A stretch of 64,000 bases of DNA from Herbidospora mongoliensis (GCF_001570545.1 NZ_BBXD01000017.1:62001-126000), one strand, 5' to 3'. Shown: positions 32,528-40,811, numbered from the stretch's first letter. Notes: generated by a model from the sequence alone, not told the origin. Numbers and translations are program-made.

Positions 32528-33175
32528 TTGTCGTCGCTGTTCTACCGCGCCGCCAAAGTCGTCAGCATCCCGGTGATGCACGCCGTCTGGCGGCCCCGCG
32601 TCGAGGGGATGGAACACGTCCCCGAGAGCGGTCCGGCGATTCTCGCCGCGAACCATCTGTCCGCTCTCGACTCCTTCTTCCTGCCCGCGCTGATGCCCCG
32701 CCGGGTCACCTTCGTGGCCAAGAACGAATACTTCACCGGCAACCCCATCACCCGCATGATCATGAGCGGCAACATCGCGATCGACCGCGAGAGCGCCGGA
32801 GCCGCCCAGGCGATGCTCGACGCCGCCGCCGGAGTCCTCGACGAGGGCGGCCTGTTCGGCATCTATCCCGAGGGCACCCGCTCCCCCGACGGCCGCCTCT
32901 ACAAGGGCAAGATCGGCGTGGCCTGGCTGACCCTGACGACCGGCGCGCCCGTCATCCCCGTGGCGATGGAGGGCACCGACAAGGTGCTGCCGCCCGGCGC
33001 GTCGGTGCCGCGCGTCCACCGCATCAGCGTGAAGATCGGCAAGCCGATGACCTTCGAGGGCGACGCCGCCAAGGCCCGCGACCGGCGCGAGGTCACCGAC
33101 CAGATCATGGACGCCATCCGCGAACTTTCCGGCCAGGAATACGTGCCCAGTTACGCCAAACGGCCCAATGCGTAA
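32528..33175 (+). CDS. 1-acyl-glycerol-3-phosphate acyltransferase (PlsC family)
   Basis: The 215-residue product has the acyltransferase motifs NHLSALDSFFLP (NHxxxxD), GNIAIDRES, and IYPEGTRSPDGRLYKGKIGVAWL (EGTRS), then VIPVAMEGTDKVLPPG. It acylates lysophosphatidic acid in membrane phospholipid synthesis. The start is TTG 32528, with GGGAGGAG (32515-32522) at normal spacing; no ATG or GTG fits better. It has a single N-terminal hydrophobic stretch. The 264 bp upstream (32264-32527) hold its promoter and no other gene. The penicillin-binding protein follows 20 bp downstream, so the two may form an envelope operon. Confidence 0.9.
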   Translation: MSSLFYRAAKVVSIPVMHAVWRPRVEGMEHVPESGPAILAANHLSALDSFFLPALMPRRVTFVAKNEYFTGNPITRMIMSGNIAIDRESAGAAQAMLDAAAGVLDEGGLFGIYPEGTRSPDGRLYKGKIGVAWLTLTTGAPVIPVAMEGTDKVLPPGASVPRVHRISVKIGKPMTFEGDAAKARDRREVTDQIMDAIRELSGQEYVPSYAKRPNA

Positions 33176-33195
33176 CAAATCCCACTTTGTAACGA

Positions 33196-34830
33196 ATGGG
33201 GTTCGCTAAGCTCGTCCGCGTGCGGGGACGAACGATAGCGATCATCTCGGTGGCCGGCGTGGTCGCCGCCGCGGGCGGCGGCGCCGGAGCCTGGTGGGTG
33301 CTGCACACGCGCGGCACCCCTCAGGAGACGGCCCGGCTCTACGCCACCGCCTGGGTGGCGGGCGACCTGGCGGCGATGAAGACGCAGCTGGTCGCCCCGG
33401 TTCCGGCGACCTTCGACACCGTGACGGCCTCGATCGCCAAGGACCTCAAGGCGACGTTCAAGGACGTCACACTGGGCGACGTCGCGCCCGCCGGCGAAGA
33501 CCGCTACCAGGCGTCCTACACGGCGACCCTGGACATCGCGGACGTCGGGCCCTGGACGTACCAGGGAACCTTCGACCTGGTCGTGTTCGACCGGCAGTGG
33601 AAGGTCGACTGGAAACCGCAGGCACTCCACCCCGGCATCGACGGCACCGCCAAACTCGCGCTGAAGACGACGTGGCCGCAGCGGGCCGCGCTGACCGACG
33701 CCCAGGGCAACCGCATCGACGGGGGCGACGTCGGCGGCTCGGTGCAGCAGCTGGCCGGATTCCTCGACAAGGCGACCGCCAAGGACATCGCGAAACTCGG
33801 CCCCGCCTACCGGAAGAACCAGGCCATCGGACGCGGCGGCCTGCAGGAGACCTTCCAGAAGCGCCTGGCCGGCACCCCCACCACCGACATCATGGCGGGC
33901 GACAAACCGCTGGAGTCGATCAAGGGCGAGAAGGGCGAGGCGGTCCAGACCAGCCTGGACATGACCGTCCAGAACGCCGCCGCCAACGCCATCCGCGACC
34001 TGGACAAGCCCGCGTCGCTCGTGGCGATCCGCCCCTCGACCGGCGAGATCCTCGCCATCGCCAACAACCGCGGCGACTTCAACCGCGCCCTCAACGGCCA
34101 GTACGCCCCCGGCTCGACCTTCAAAACGGTCACCGCCGCCGGTCTGCTGGCCAAGGGTGTCGGTCCGGGCGAGAGCGTGACCTGCCCGGAGAACGCGAAC
34201 GTCGGCGGCCTGAAGATCCGCAACAGCGACAACGCCGAATACGGGACGATCAGCTTCAGCGACTCCTACGCCTACTCCTGCAACACCACCTTCGCCCCGC
34301 TGGCCCAGGAACACCTCGGCGCCGACGGGCTGTACAAGACCGCCGGCAGCCTCGGCTTCAACCAGCCGCTGAACATCGGCGTCCCGGCGACCAAGGGCAG
34401 CATGCCGAAGGCGACCTCCGACGCCGAACTGGCCGCCGAGTCGTTCGGCCAGGCGAAGATCATCGCCAGCCCGCTGGTCATGGCTTCGGTCGCCGCCGCC
34501 ATCGCCGACGGGACCTGGCGGCCGCCGACTCTCGTACCGGGCCTGAAGCAGAAGGCCGAGGAGATCCCGCTGGCCGACGGTGTGGCCGACGGGCTGCGCG
34601 GCATGATGCAGGCCGTGGTCTCGAAGGGCACCGCCAAGGCGGCCGGGCTCCCGAGCGGCTCCTACGGGAAGACGGGCACGGCCGAATACGGCAGCGGCCC
34701 CAAGCTGCCCTCCCACGCGTGGTTCCATGGCTATCGCAAGGACGTGGCGTTCGCCGTCGTCGTGGAGGGTGGCGGCGGAGGCGGCAAGGTGGCCGCCCCG
34801 GTCGCGGCCGACTTCCTGCGTGGCTTCTGA
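33196..34830 (+). CDS. Class B penicillin-binding protein with MecA_N-like domain
   Basis: The 544-residue product is a peptidoglycan transpeptidase. It has an N-terminal membrane anchor (residues 13-35) and an NTF2-like MecA_N-type domain (about 40-150: TPQETARLYATAWVAGDLAAM...RQWKVDW). A reduced linker follows and then the transpeptidase domain with SxxK as STFK (about 306), SxN as SCN (about 361) and KTG (about 492: YGKTGTAEYG). The dimerisation domain is shorter than in PBP3-type enzymes. MecA_N-type PBPs are common in actinobacteria and are not by themselves evidence of beta-lactam resistance. The end (EGGGGGGKVAAPVAADFLRGF) is typical. Confidence 0.93.
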   Translation: MGFAKLVRVRGRTIAIISVAGVVAAAGGGAGAWWVLHTRGTPQETARLYATAWVAGDLAAMKTQLVAPVPATFDTVTASIAKDLKATFKDVTLGDVAPAGEDRYQASYTATLDIADVGPWTYQGTFDLVVFDRQWKVDWKPQALHPGIDGTAKLALKTTWPQRAALTDAQGNRIDGGDVGGSVQQLAGFLDKATAKDIAKLGPAYRKNQAIGRGGLQETFQKRLAGTPTTDIMAGDKPLESIKGEKGEAVQTSLDMTVQNAAANAIRDLDKPASLVAIRPSTGEILAIANNRGDFNRALNGQYAPGSTFKTVTAAGLLAKGVGPGESVTCPENANVGGLKIRNSDNAEYGTISFSDSYAYSCNTTFAPLAQEHLGADGLYKTAGSLGFNQPLNIGVPATKGSMPKATSDAELAAESFGQAKIIASPLVMASVAAAIADGTWRPPTLVPGLKQKAEEIPLADGVADGLRGMMQAVVSKGTAKAAGLPSGSYGKTGTAEYGSGPKLPSHAWFHGYRKDVAFAVVVEGGGGGGKVAAPVAADFLRGF

Positions 34831-34837
34831 CCTCTTT

Positions 34838-34853
34838 GACAAATTTTATTGTC
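34838..34853. promoter_or_regulatory. AT-rich inverted repeat, probable operator
   Basis: Arms GACAA and TTGTC flank ATTTTA in an otherwise very GC-rich context, overlapping a TTGACA-like -35 (34836-34841). It lies 17 bp before the ATG of the ArsR-type regulator, so autoregulation is likely. Confidence 0.55.
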
Positions 34854-34870
34854 GGTGAGACGCTGACGCC

Positions 34871-35461
34871 ATGCTCGAAGTGGCGGTGATCGACGATCCC
34901 GCGGCCGCCGAAGTGTCCCTCGACCCGGTCCGCGTCCGCATCCTGGCCGAACTCGCGCAGCCCGGTTCGGCCACCCAGCTCGCCACCAAGATCGGCCTGC
35001 CCCGGCAGAAGGTCAACTACCACCTCAAGACCCTCGAGAAGCACGGCCTCGTCGAACTGGTCGAGGAACGCCGCAAGGGCAACGTGACCGAACGCGTGAT
35101 GCGCGCGACCGCGGGCTCCTACGTCATCTCCCCCGCCGCGCTGGCCGCCGTCGAGCCCGACCCCACCCGTCGCCCCGACCGCCTGTCGGCGGCCTGGCTG
35201 CTCGCCCTGGCCGCCCAGCTCGTGAAGGACGTCGGCACGCTGATCACCCGGTCGGAGCGCGCCCAGCAGAAGGTGGCGACGTTCGCCGCCGACGGGACGA
35301 TCCGCTTCGCCAGCGCCCGCGACCGGGCGGCCTTCGCCGAGGAACTGGCGGCCGCCGTGGCGTCACTCGTGTCGAGATACCACGACGAACAGGCGCCGGG
35401 GGGCCGCGACCACCGGGTCGTCGTCGCCCTGCATCCGGCCATCACCCGCCAGGAACCCTGA
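34871..35461 (+). CDS. ArsR-family winged-helix regulator
   Basis: The 196-residue product has an HTH_20-type winged helix (residues 15-80: LDPVRVRILAELAQPGSATQLATKIGLPRQKVNYHLKTLEKHGLVELVEERRKGNVTERVM) and a helical C-terminal dimer or effector region. No metal-binding Cys pair is present, so it is not a classic metal sensor. An inverted repeat immediately upstream is the likely operator. No target gene follows on the same strand; the next gene is convergent. Confidence 0.87.
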   Translation: MLEVAVIDDPAAAEVSLDPVRVRILAELAQPGSATQLATKIGLPRQKVNYHLKTLEKHGLVELVEERRKGNVTERVMRATAGSYVISPAALAAVEPDPTRRPDRLSAAWLLALAAQLVKDVGTLITRSERAQQKVATFAADGTIRFASARDRAAFAEELAAAVASLVSRYHDEQAPGGRDHRVVVALHPAITRQEP

Positions 35462-35467
35462 CGAGCG

Positions 35468-35848
35468 TCAAAGTGGGTTGATGCGCGCCTTGAGCAGGCA
35501 GAACTCATTGCCTTCCGGGTCGACCAGGACGTGCCACGGCTCCTGTCCCGTCTGACCGATGTCGGCCAGGCGCGCACCGAGCTTCAGCAGGCGTTCGAGC
35601 TCGGCGTCCTGGTCGCGGTCGGTGGGGTTCACGTCGATGTGCAGCCGGGACTTCCCCGCCTCGGGCTCATCCCTGCGGCTCAGGATGATCGTCGGCTGCG
35701 GACCGCCGAATCCCTCGCGCGACCCGATCTCCAAGGAGCCGTCGTCTTCACGATCGAGCACGACGAAATCCAGCACCTCGCACCAGAATCGCGCCAGCAC
35801 CTCAGGGTCGCGGCAACTGAGCACGAGCTCACTGATACGACATGCCAT
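35468..35848 (-). CDS. VOC/glyoxalase-superfamily protein
   Basis: The 126-residue product is a single VOC unit pair: ISELVLSCRDPEVLARFWCEVLDFVVL, RLHIDVNPTDRDQDAELERLLKLGARLADIGQTGQEPWHVLVDPEGNEFCLL. It belongs to the glyoxalase-like subgroup common in actinobacteria, whose substrates are unknown. ATG 35848 gives MACRISELVLS; the upstream frame extension is not protein-like. Confidence 0.85.
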   Translation of the reverse strand: MACRISELVLSCRDPEVLARFWCEVLDFVVLDREDDGSLEIGSREGFGGPQPTIILSRRDEPEAGKSRLHIDVNPTDRDQDAELERLLKLGARLADIGQTGQEPWHVLVDPEGNEFCLLKARINPL

Positions 35849-35975
35849 CACAGAACCTGCTCTCAGCTTGGGAGTCGCCGGGGCCGCACGGGCTCCCAGC
35901 GATGAAAACATGCCCGCGACCGTATCGAACGAGACGACCGTCAATGACGGAATCCGGCGCCTCAGCCGGTCGGGT

Positions 35976-36022
35976 GGCCGGCCAGGCGGAGCCGTAACGG
36001 AAAAGGGCCTTTATCCGGCGAC
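35976..36022. repeat. Intergenic repeat, copy 1
   Basis: A 27-bp block (35976-36002, beginning GGCCGGCCAGGCGGAGCCG) is identical to 39026-39052. The next 20 bp remain similar (A-rich, then TTTATCC/TTTCATCC, ending GCGAC). The copy overlaps the end of the minus-strand TetR gene. It may be a dispersed terminator or a small mobile element end. Confidence 0.6.
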
Positions 36023-36622
36023 GGCGCGGCCGCTTCCGGCGGCGGGATCCGGCGGCGGCGCCCCGCCGAACACCATCGCCCGCACGATCATCTCGACGCC
36101 TTCCCGGGTGACGGTCCCCAGCGGCGCCGTGACCAGCGTGAACAGCGCGCCGCCATACAGCGCCATCAGCCCCGGCACCCGCTCGGGCGGGATCGCGAGC
36201 CCCAGCTGCGCGTGGTGCCCCTGCGTGAACACCGTCGCGACCGCCTGGAGCCCCTCCAGCGCCTTGTTGAGTTCGGGGCGGCGCACCGCCTCCAACCGCA
36301 GCTCGAAGATCGCCAGATAGCGGTCGCGCAGCACGGTCGCCGCGCCCAGCAGCGACTCCGTCAGCAACTCGACCAGGTCGGGCTCCCCGATCTGGTGGTC
36401 GGCGGCGGCGTCCATGTCGGCCAGGTGGAGTTCCACCACGCGTTCGGCCGCCGCCACCAGCAGCGCTTCGCGGTTGCGGAAGTAGTTGGACGCCGTTCCC
36501 GTCGGCAGCCCGGCCGCGCGTTCGGCCGTGCGGTGGGTCAGGCCGTGCACCCCCGACGAGGCCAGCAGGTCGATAGCGGCGTCGGTGAGGGCCCGGCGGC
36601 GGTCCGGATTGGAGGGCGGCAC
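36011..36622 (-). CDS. TetR-family regulator
   Basis: The 203-residue product has an N-terminal TetR helix-turn-helix (residues 10-58: ALTDAAIDLLASSGVHGLTHRTAERAAGLPTGTASNYFRNREALLVAAAERVVE) and a helical ligand-binding domain. The start is GTG 36622. It is divergent from the FAD monooxygenase gene with about 57 bp between them and very likely represses that gene, a standard arrangement, with the monooxygenase substrate as the likely ligand. Confidence 0.9.
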   Translation of the reverse strand: MPPSNPDRRRALTDAAIDLLASSGVHGLTHRTAERAAGLPTGTASNYFRNREALLVAAAERVVELHLADMDAAADHQIGEPDLVELLTESLLGAATVLRDRYLAIFELRLEAVRRPELNKALEGLQAVATVFTQGHHAQLGLAIPPERVPGLMALYGGALFTLVTAPLGTVTREGVEMIVRAMVFGGAPPPDPAAGSGRAVAG

Positions 36623-36635
36623 CCGGTCATGCTAC

Positions 36636-36662
36636 CAATAGCCGTAGTAGTACGACCGTAGT
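36636..36662. promoter_or_regulatory. Probable TetR operator/divergent promoter
   Basis: The AT-richer spacer between the divergent TetR and monooxygenase genes contains two CCGTAGT words and the partial palindrome CGTA-GTAG-TACG. This is the expected location of the operator; the exact site is not resolved. Confidence 0.4.
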
Positions 36663-36679
36663 GAATGACGGGGACCCCC

Positions 36680-37780
36680 ATGAGAATCGCGATCATCGGC
36701 GCCGGCCTCGGCGGCGTCACGGCCGCCACCGGCCTCCACCTGACCGGCCACGACGTCACCCTTTACGAACGCGCCCCCGACCTGCGCGAAACCGGCACCG
36801 GCATCGTCGTCATGCCCAACGGCCTCAACGCCCTCGACACCCTCGGCCTGGCCGAACCCCTCCGTGACCACGCCGCGCCGACCGCTCAGGGCGGCCTCCG
36901 CGACCGGAAGGGACGCCCCCTCCTGGTCACCGACGCCGCCAAGGCCCAGGAACGCTACGGCCCGACCATCGTCATCGACCGCGCCGTCCTGCACCGCACG
37001 CTGCGCGCCCGGCTCCCCGCCGACCGCATCCGCACCGCCACCCCCGTCGACGACCTCGGCGGGATCACCGCCGACGCGATCATCGTCGCCGACGGCCTCC
37101 ACAGCCGCCTGCGCGGACGCCTCTTCCCCGGCCACCCCGGCACCCACCGCACCGGACGACTCGACCTGCGCGGCACGCTCAGGAAAGTGCCAGGTGTCGA
37201 AGCGTTGCTCACCGCGATCCTCATCGACCGGCACAGCGGCGCCATGTTCGGCCTGTTCCCGCTCGGTTCTTCCGGTCTGTACTGGTTCACCGACGCCCCC
37301 GCGCCCGCGACCATCCCCACTCCGGAACAGGCGCGCGAGCAGATGGCCGAACTGATGGCCGACTGGCACCCGGCCGTCCCGGCGATCCTGCGGGCGACGG
37401 ACGTGGCCGACATCCACGTCGACCCCATCACCTGCCTGGCGCGCCCGCTGGACAGCTACACCTCCGGCACCGTCGCCCTGCTCGGCGACGCCGCCCACGG
37501 CATGACCCCCGACCTGGGCCAGGGCGCGAGCCAGGCCTTCGAGGACGCCGCCGCGCTGGTCCGGCATCTGAAAGACGCCGAACCAGCCGACGCGGCCGAA
37601 CGGCTGAGCCGCTACGACGCCGAGCGCCGCCCTCGGGCGAACAAACTCATGCTCGCCTCAGCCCGCCAGTCCCGCCTCACCACCCAGACCGGTCCGGGGG
37701 CCTGGCTCCGCGACACCCTCCTGCGCGCCACGCCGCCGTCCCTCGCGGCCCGCCAGCTCGCCGCGATCTGGCTGGCCTGA
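36680..37780 (+). CDS. FAD-dependent monooxygenase (PHBH fold)
   Basis: The 366-residue product has the FAD-binding GxGxxG (IIGAGLGGVTAATGLHLTG), the DG motif (AIIVADGLHSRLR) and the GD motif (ALLGDAAHGMTPDLGQGASQAFEDAAAL). It hydroxylates or epoxidises an aromatic or polyketide-like substrate using NAD(P)H and O2; the substrate is not predictable. ATG 36680 (MRIAIIGAG) is the natural start; ATG 36665 would add five residues. Probably controlled by the divergent TetR. Its stop abuts the convergent erm gene end. Confidence 0.88.
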   Translation: MRIAIIGAGLGGVTAATGLHLTGHDVTLYERAPDLRETGTGIVVMPNGLNALDTLGLAEPLRDHAAPTAQGGLRDRKGRPLLVTDAAKAQERYGPTIVIDRAVLHRTLRARLPADRIRTATPVDDLGGITADAIIVADGLHSRLRGRLFPGHPGTHRTGRLDLRGTLRKVPGVEALLTAILIDRHSGAMFGLFPLGSSGLYWFTDAPAPATIPTPEQAREQMAELMADWHPAVPAILRATDVADIHVDPITCLARPLDSYTSGTVALLGDAAHGMTPDLGQGASQAFEDAAALVRHLKDAEPADAAERLSRYDAERRPRANKLMLASARQSRLTTQTGPGAWLRDTLLRATPPSLAARQLAAIWLA

Positions 37781-38599
37781 TCAGCACAGCCGCCGCCACA
37801 AGGTCACCCACTGATCGGGGTGGACGTATCCCACCACGGCGTCGCGCGGCACACCCGCCACCGCCAGGGCGGCGTCCACCCCGTCGTACCGGGTCATCAA
37901 CGACGCCCGAACCGAGCCCCCGACACCGCCGAAGCCCAGCTCGACCAGCTCCTGATACGACCGCCGGTCGGACACCAGCGGCTCGGGTCGCCGCTCGATC
38001 CGCAGGATCGACGACTCGACCGACGGAACCGGCCGGAACGCCTCCGGGAAGATCGTGTGCCCCAGCAGCCAGTCGAACCACGGCCACGACTCGACCGTGA
38101 CCAGGCTCCACCGGCCGTAGTCACCGGTACGTTTGCGGGCGTACTCCCGCTGCGTCAGTAGCGTCGCCGACGAAAGATCCGGCGCCCGTAGACACCATTC
38201 GACGATTTTCGAAGTGACCGAATACGGAATGTTCCCCACCACCGCGAACGGCTCCCTTGGTACCCGCGCACGCGTGAAATCACCTCTGACCACATCGATG
38301 CTCTTGTTGTCTTTTGTACGGGATGCGAGAAGCCCCGCCAAGCGGGGATCGATCTCGTAGGCGACCACCCGCGCCCCCGCTTCGGCCAATGCGAAGGTGA
38401 GCGCCCCCTCCCCCGCACCCGGCTCGAGCACGAGCCCTTCCGGCGCGGCGGCCTTCACCATCAGTTCGACGGCGTGCCGGTCGACCAGGAAGTTCTGCGA
38501 GAGGTCACGCCGCGCCTTGTCGACGGGCGTGCGACCGCCAGTGTTCCTGGCCTTCTTCTGGGTATGCGAATAATTCCCGTGCGCGAAATTCTGCGCCAC
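37781..38599 (-). CDS. erm: Erm-family 23S rRNA adenine N6-methyltransferase
   Basis: The 272-residue product methylates A2058 of 23S rRNA, giving macrolide-lincosamide-streptogramin B resistance in this family. Features: RRDLSQNFLVDRHAVELMV, SAM motif I VLEPGAGEGALTFALAEAGA, VVAYEIDPRLAGLL, and catalytic VVGNIPYSVTSKIVEW. NIPYS favours Erm over the 16S enzyme KsgA, which normally has NLPYNI. The start is GTG 38599 with AAAGGG (38608-38613) eight bases upstream. It is preceded by a leader peptide, an attenuator and a WhiB7-type promoter (38600-38831), so it is probably inducible. Such chromosomal genes are often intrinsic in actinomycetes; no macrolide cluster is visible here. Confidence 0.93.
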   Translation of the reverse strand: MAQNFAHGNYSHTQKKARNTGGRTPVDKARRDLSQNFLVDRHAVELMVKAAAPEGLVLEPGAGEGALTFALAEAGARVVAYEIDPRLAGLLASRTKDNKSIDVVRGDFTRARVPREPFAVVGNIPYSVTSKIVEWCLRAPDLSSATLLTQREYARKRTGDYGRWSLVTVESWPWFDWLLGHTIFPEAFRPVPSVESSILRIERRPEPLVSDRRSYQELVELGFGGVGGSVRASLMTRYDGVDAALAVAGVPRDAVVGYVHPDQWVTLWRRLC

Positions 38600-38719
38600 A
38601 GCACTTGCCCTTTCGGGTCCTCGAGATTTATGGGGTTCTCGAAGGGCCCTGGGCTCGCCGGGGACGCGAAACGTCCGTTCAAGCTCGGCCTTACGACGAA
38701 GGCCGACAGATCGCGTCCG
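38600..38719 (-). promoter_or_regulatory. erm attenuator region
   Basis: In the transcript between the leader stop and erm there is an 8-bp perfect hairpin (38685-38692 with 38699-38706, six-base loop) and a 5-bp hairpin (38662-38666 with 38672-38676). A stem near erm has GCCCTT (from 38642-38647) pairing with AAGGGC (38607-38612), which covers the ribosome-binding site, helped by TCGAG/CTCGA (38621-38625, 38638-38642). A 7-bp alternative pairing (38662-38668 with 38712-38718) competes with the second hairpin. This fits translational attenuation released by a stalled ribosome on the leader. Confidence 0.6.
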
Positions 38720-38785
38720 CTAGCGGGCCAGAGCCCGGCTGTGGCGGATGCGAATGAAAACGGGGCAGCAGAAGTTGGAGGCCAT
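38720..38785 (-). CDS. erm leader peptide (21 residues)
   Basis: ATG 38785 opens a 21-codon ORF ending at TAG 38722-38720, 120 bases before erm on the same strand. The peptide is basic, with FIRIRHSR in the middle: Arg12-Ile13-Arg14 is a +X+ triplet, the motif at which macrolides arrest the ribosome in known erm leaders such as ErmDL. The ATG lies only 7 bases beyond the -10 box, so the message is probably leaderless. Stalling near codons 12-15 would keep the ribosome over the 5' part of the attenuator and could free the erm start. Confidence 0.65.
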   Translation of the reverse strand: MASNFCCPVFIRIRHSRALAR

Positions 38786-38792
38786 GCGCCGC

Positions 38793-38831
38793 ACCCTACG
38801 CAGGGAACGATCGCTCGGACAAAGCATTTAA
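38793..38831 (-). promoter_or_regulatory. WhiB7-type promoter for the erm leader
   Basis: On the minus strand, an AT-rich TTAAAT (38831-38826) is followed after 3 bases by a -35-like TTGTCC (38822-38817). An 18-bp spacer and a -10 TAGGGT (38798-38793) come next. An AT-rich block placed three bases upstream of the -35 hexamer is the signature of WhiB7-dependent, antibiotic-induced promoters in actinobacteria. Transcription would start at or near the leader ATG. Confidence 0.6.
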
Positions 38832-39025
38832 CGCGGGGGTCTTCTTCTTCCACTGTGGCTCTGCCTGGTCAGCGCCGCCCACCGAAGCCGTGACGGACCG
38901 CCGGGGGGCCGATCTGTTCCAGGTGGGGAACTGGTTGTCTTGGGCGCCTCACCTACTCGTGACGGGGCGCCACCGGGAGCGGGTGCCTGGTGCCGGATAC
39001 GGCGCGGACCGGGGGCGGCGGGCGG

Positions 39026-39072
39026 GGCCGGCCAGGCGGAGCCGTAACGGAAGAAAGCTTTCATCCCGCGAC
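39026..39072. repeat. Intergenic repeat, copy 2
   Basis: Bases 39026-39052 are identical to 35976-36002, and the following 20 bp are similar. It lies in the gene-free stretch 38832-39175, downstream of the minus-strand DUF3040 gene and upstream of the erm promoter. Apart from this repeat I see no gene in that stretch. Confidence 0.6.
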
Positions 39073-39175
39073 AGATACGAACGGCGGAATCCGAGCCCGC
39101 CGCTGATCGAGACGGACTCGAGTTCGCGTCACGGCGACCGATCGCCCCGGCACAGCCCGAACACGCGGCTTCGGG

Positions 39176-39442
39176 CTAGAAGGGCACCGCTGCCGCGTCG
39201 TTGTGGAACGCCATCACCAGCAGCGTCGCGATCAACGTCGCGATCAGCAACCAGCTCACCGCGATCACCACCGTCGACCGCCGCCACCGGCGTTTCTTCT
39301 TGTCGGTGCGGCGGCGATTTCGCTCGCCTCGCACCACTCGCTCGTTGAACGACTCTAAACGGGCGGCGAGCCTCGGATCCTCATCCGTGAGGTGCCGCTC
39401 GATCATCGCCAGCATCCGCTCCTCGTCTTGCGACCAGGCCAT
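39176..39442 (-). CDS. DUF3040 small membrane protein
   Basis: The 88-residue product starts MAWSQDEERMLAMIERHLTDEDPRLAARLESF, the conserved N-terminus of DUF3040, and has a basic stretch and one membrane helix near the C-terminus (VVIAVSWLLIATLIATLLVMAF). GGGAGGTG lies four bases before ATG 39442. DUF3040 proteins are widespread in actinobacteria and of unknown function. It is divergent from the radical SAM gene, with 133 bp between them. Confidence 0.85.
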   Translation of the reverse strand: MAWSQDEERMLAMIERHLTDEDPRLAARLESFNERVVRGERNRRRTDKKKRRWRRSTVVIAVSWLLIATLIATLLVMAFHNDAAAVPF

Positions 39443-39575
39443 GGCGCACCTCCCAGGGATGCAAGGTGTGTGCCGAGGTCGTTCCCCCGAAAGAAGATCA
39501 TTAGCCGTTTGGTGGGACGCGATTTGCCCGCACTTTCCGTTGCGATCATGCTCGAACAGATGTTCCAATCATGGG

Positions 39576-40592
39576 ATGCGCTGGGACAACCTGCAACTCA
39601 TCCCCGACCAACCCGACAACGCCCTGATCACCAAGGGTGCGGTCGTCCGAACCATCGACACACCGGAGTTCCGCGGCGTCACCTTCTTCGAGATCCAGGC
39701 CCGGAGCATCATCAACCGCGTCCCCGGTCCCAGCCGAGTCCCGTTCGAATGGACCCTCAACCCCTATCGGGGATGCACCCACGCCTGCGTCTACTGCTTC
39801 GCCCGCAACACCCACACCTACCTCGACCTCGACGCCGGCCACGACTTCGACACGAAGATCATCGTGAAGATCAACGCGGTCGAGTTGCTGCGCAGGGAAC
39901 TGGCCGGGCCGCGCTGGCAGGGCGAGCCCATCGCGATGGGCACCAATGTCGACCCCTATCAACGATGTGAAGGGCGTTACCGGCTCATGCCGGGAATCAT
40001 TCAGGCGCTTATCGACTATCGAAATCCCTTTTCCATTCTGACCAAAGGGACGCTCATTCTCCGCGACCTCGATCTGCTCACTGAGGCGGCCTCGCGAACC
40101 CGGGTCTCCACCGCGATGTCGATCGGCACCACTCACCCCGACGCCTGGCGGGCGACCGAACCCGGCACTCCCAGCCCGCGCGCCCGGCTCCACGCCGTCG
40201 CCACCCTCAACGAGGCCGGCGTCCCCTGCTCGGTGCTGATGGCGCCGATCCTGCCCTACCTGACCGACTCCCCCGCCCAGCTCGAGGCGACCGTCAAGGA
40301 GATCGCCGAGGCCGGAGCCACCGGGTTGACCCCGCTCGTGCTGCACCTGCGCACCGGCGCGCGCGAGTGGTGGCTCCAGTGGCTGGCCCGCGAGCATCCG
40401 CGCCTGGTGCCGCGCTATCAGGAGCTCTACGGGCGGGGCGCATACGCACCCAAGGCCTACCAGCAGCGGATCAGCGCCCAGGTGGCGGAGCTCGCCCGCA
40501 AGCACGGCATCAGGGAGCGCACCGTGCGACAGGCCCCTCCGGCGAAGACGAAGGCCCCGGAACCGGAACAGCTCGGGCTCTTCGGCCGATGA
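39576..40592 (+). CDS. Radical SAM protein (Rv2578c-like)
   Basis: The 338-residue product has the CxxxCxxC cluster motif CTHACVYC (about 66-73), preceded by the family signature FEWTLNPYRGC and followed by FARNTHTYLDLDAGHDFDTKIIVK and MGTNVDPYQRCEGRYRLMPGI. This is the SplB-like/Rv2578c group of radical SAM proteins found in most actinobacteria, whose reaction is unknown; spore photoproduct lyase activity should not be assumed. The start at ATG 39576 agrees with the usual MRWDNL opening. The C-terminal EQLGLFGR resembles a beta-clamp-binding peptide. Confidence 0.9.
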   Translation: MRWDNLQLIPDQPDNALITKGAVVRTIDTPEFRGVTFFEIQARSIINRVPGPSRVPFEWTLNPYRGCTHACVYCFARNTHTYLDLDAGHDFDTKIIVKINAVELLRRELAGPRWQGEPIAMGTNVDPYQRCEGRYRLMPGIIQALIDYRNPFSILTKGTLILRDLDLLTEAASRTRVSTAMSIGTTHPDAWRATEPGTPSPRARLHAVATLNEAGVPCSVLMAPILPYLTDSPAQLEATVKEIAEAGATGLTPLVLHLRTGAREWWLQWLAREHPRLVPRYQELYGRGAYAPKAYQQRISAQVAELARKHGIRERTVRQAPPAKTKAPEPEQLGLFGR

Positions 40593-40811
40593 AGGCCACG
40601 CGTCCGCAGACGGTGGCAGCCAGGCGGATGAGAGCCAGGGCGTGTCGCCGGCGGATCAAGGGCCGGTGAGGGTTCTTCGTTTTGGTAGTGAAGATCGTTT
40701 TCTATAGATCGGACTCCTTTACAAAGTAGATTTCTAACGGGACTTTTGTACCGCCGAACTCGGGATTCGGCTCCCTACAGGGGCACGGCCGCCGGAAATA
40801 GCGTCGTGGAC

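Noticed and set aside
37781-38599. Assignment of the methyltransferase as KsgA (16S rRNA dimethyltransferase)
   Set aside because: The catalytic motif is NIPYS rather than NLPYN, and the gene has an antibiotic-type leader and attenuator, both pointing to Erm.
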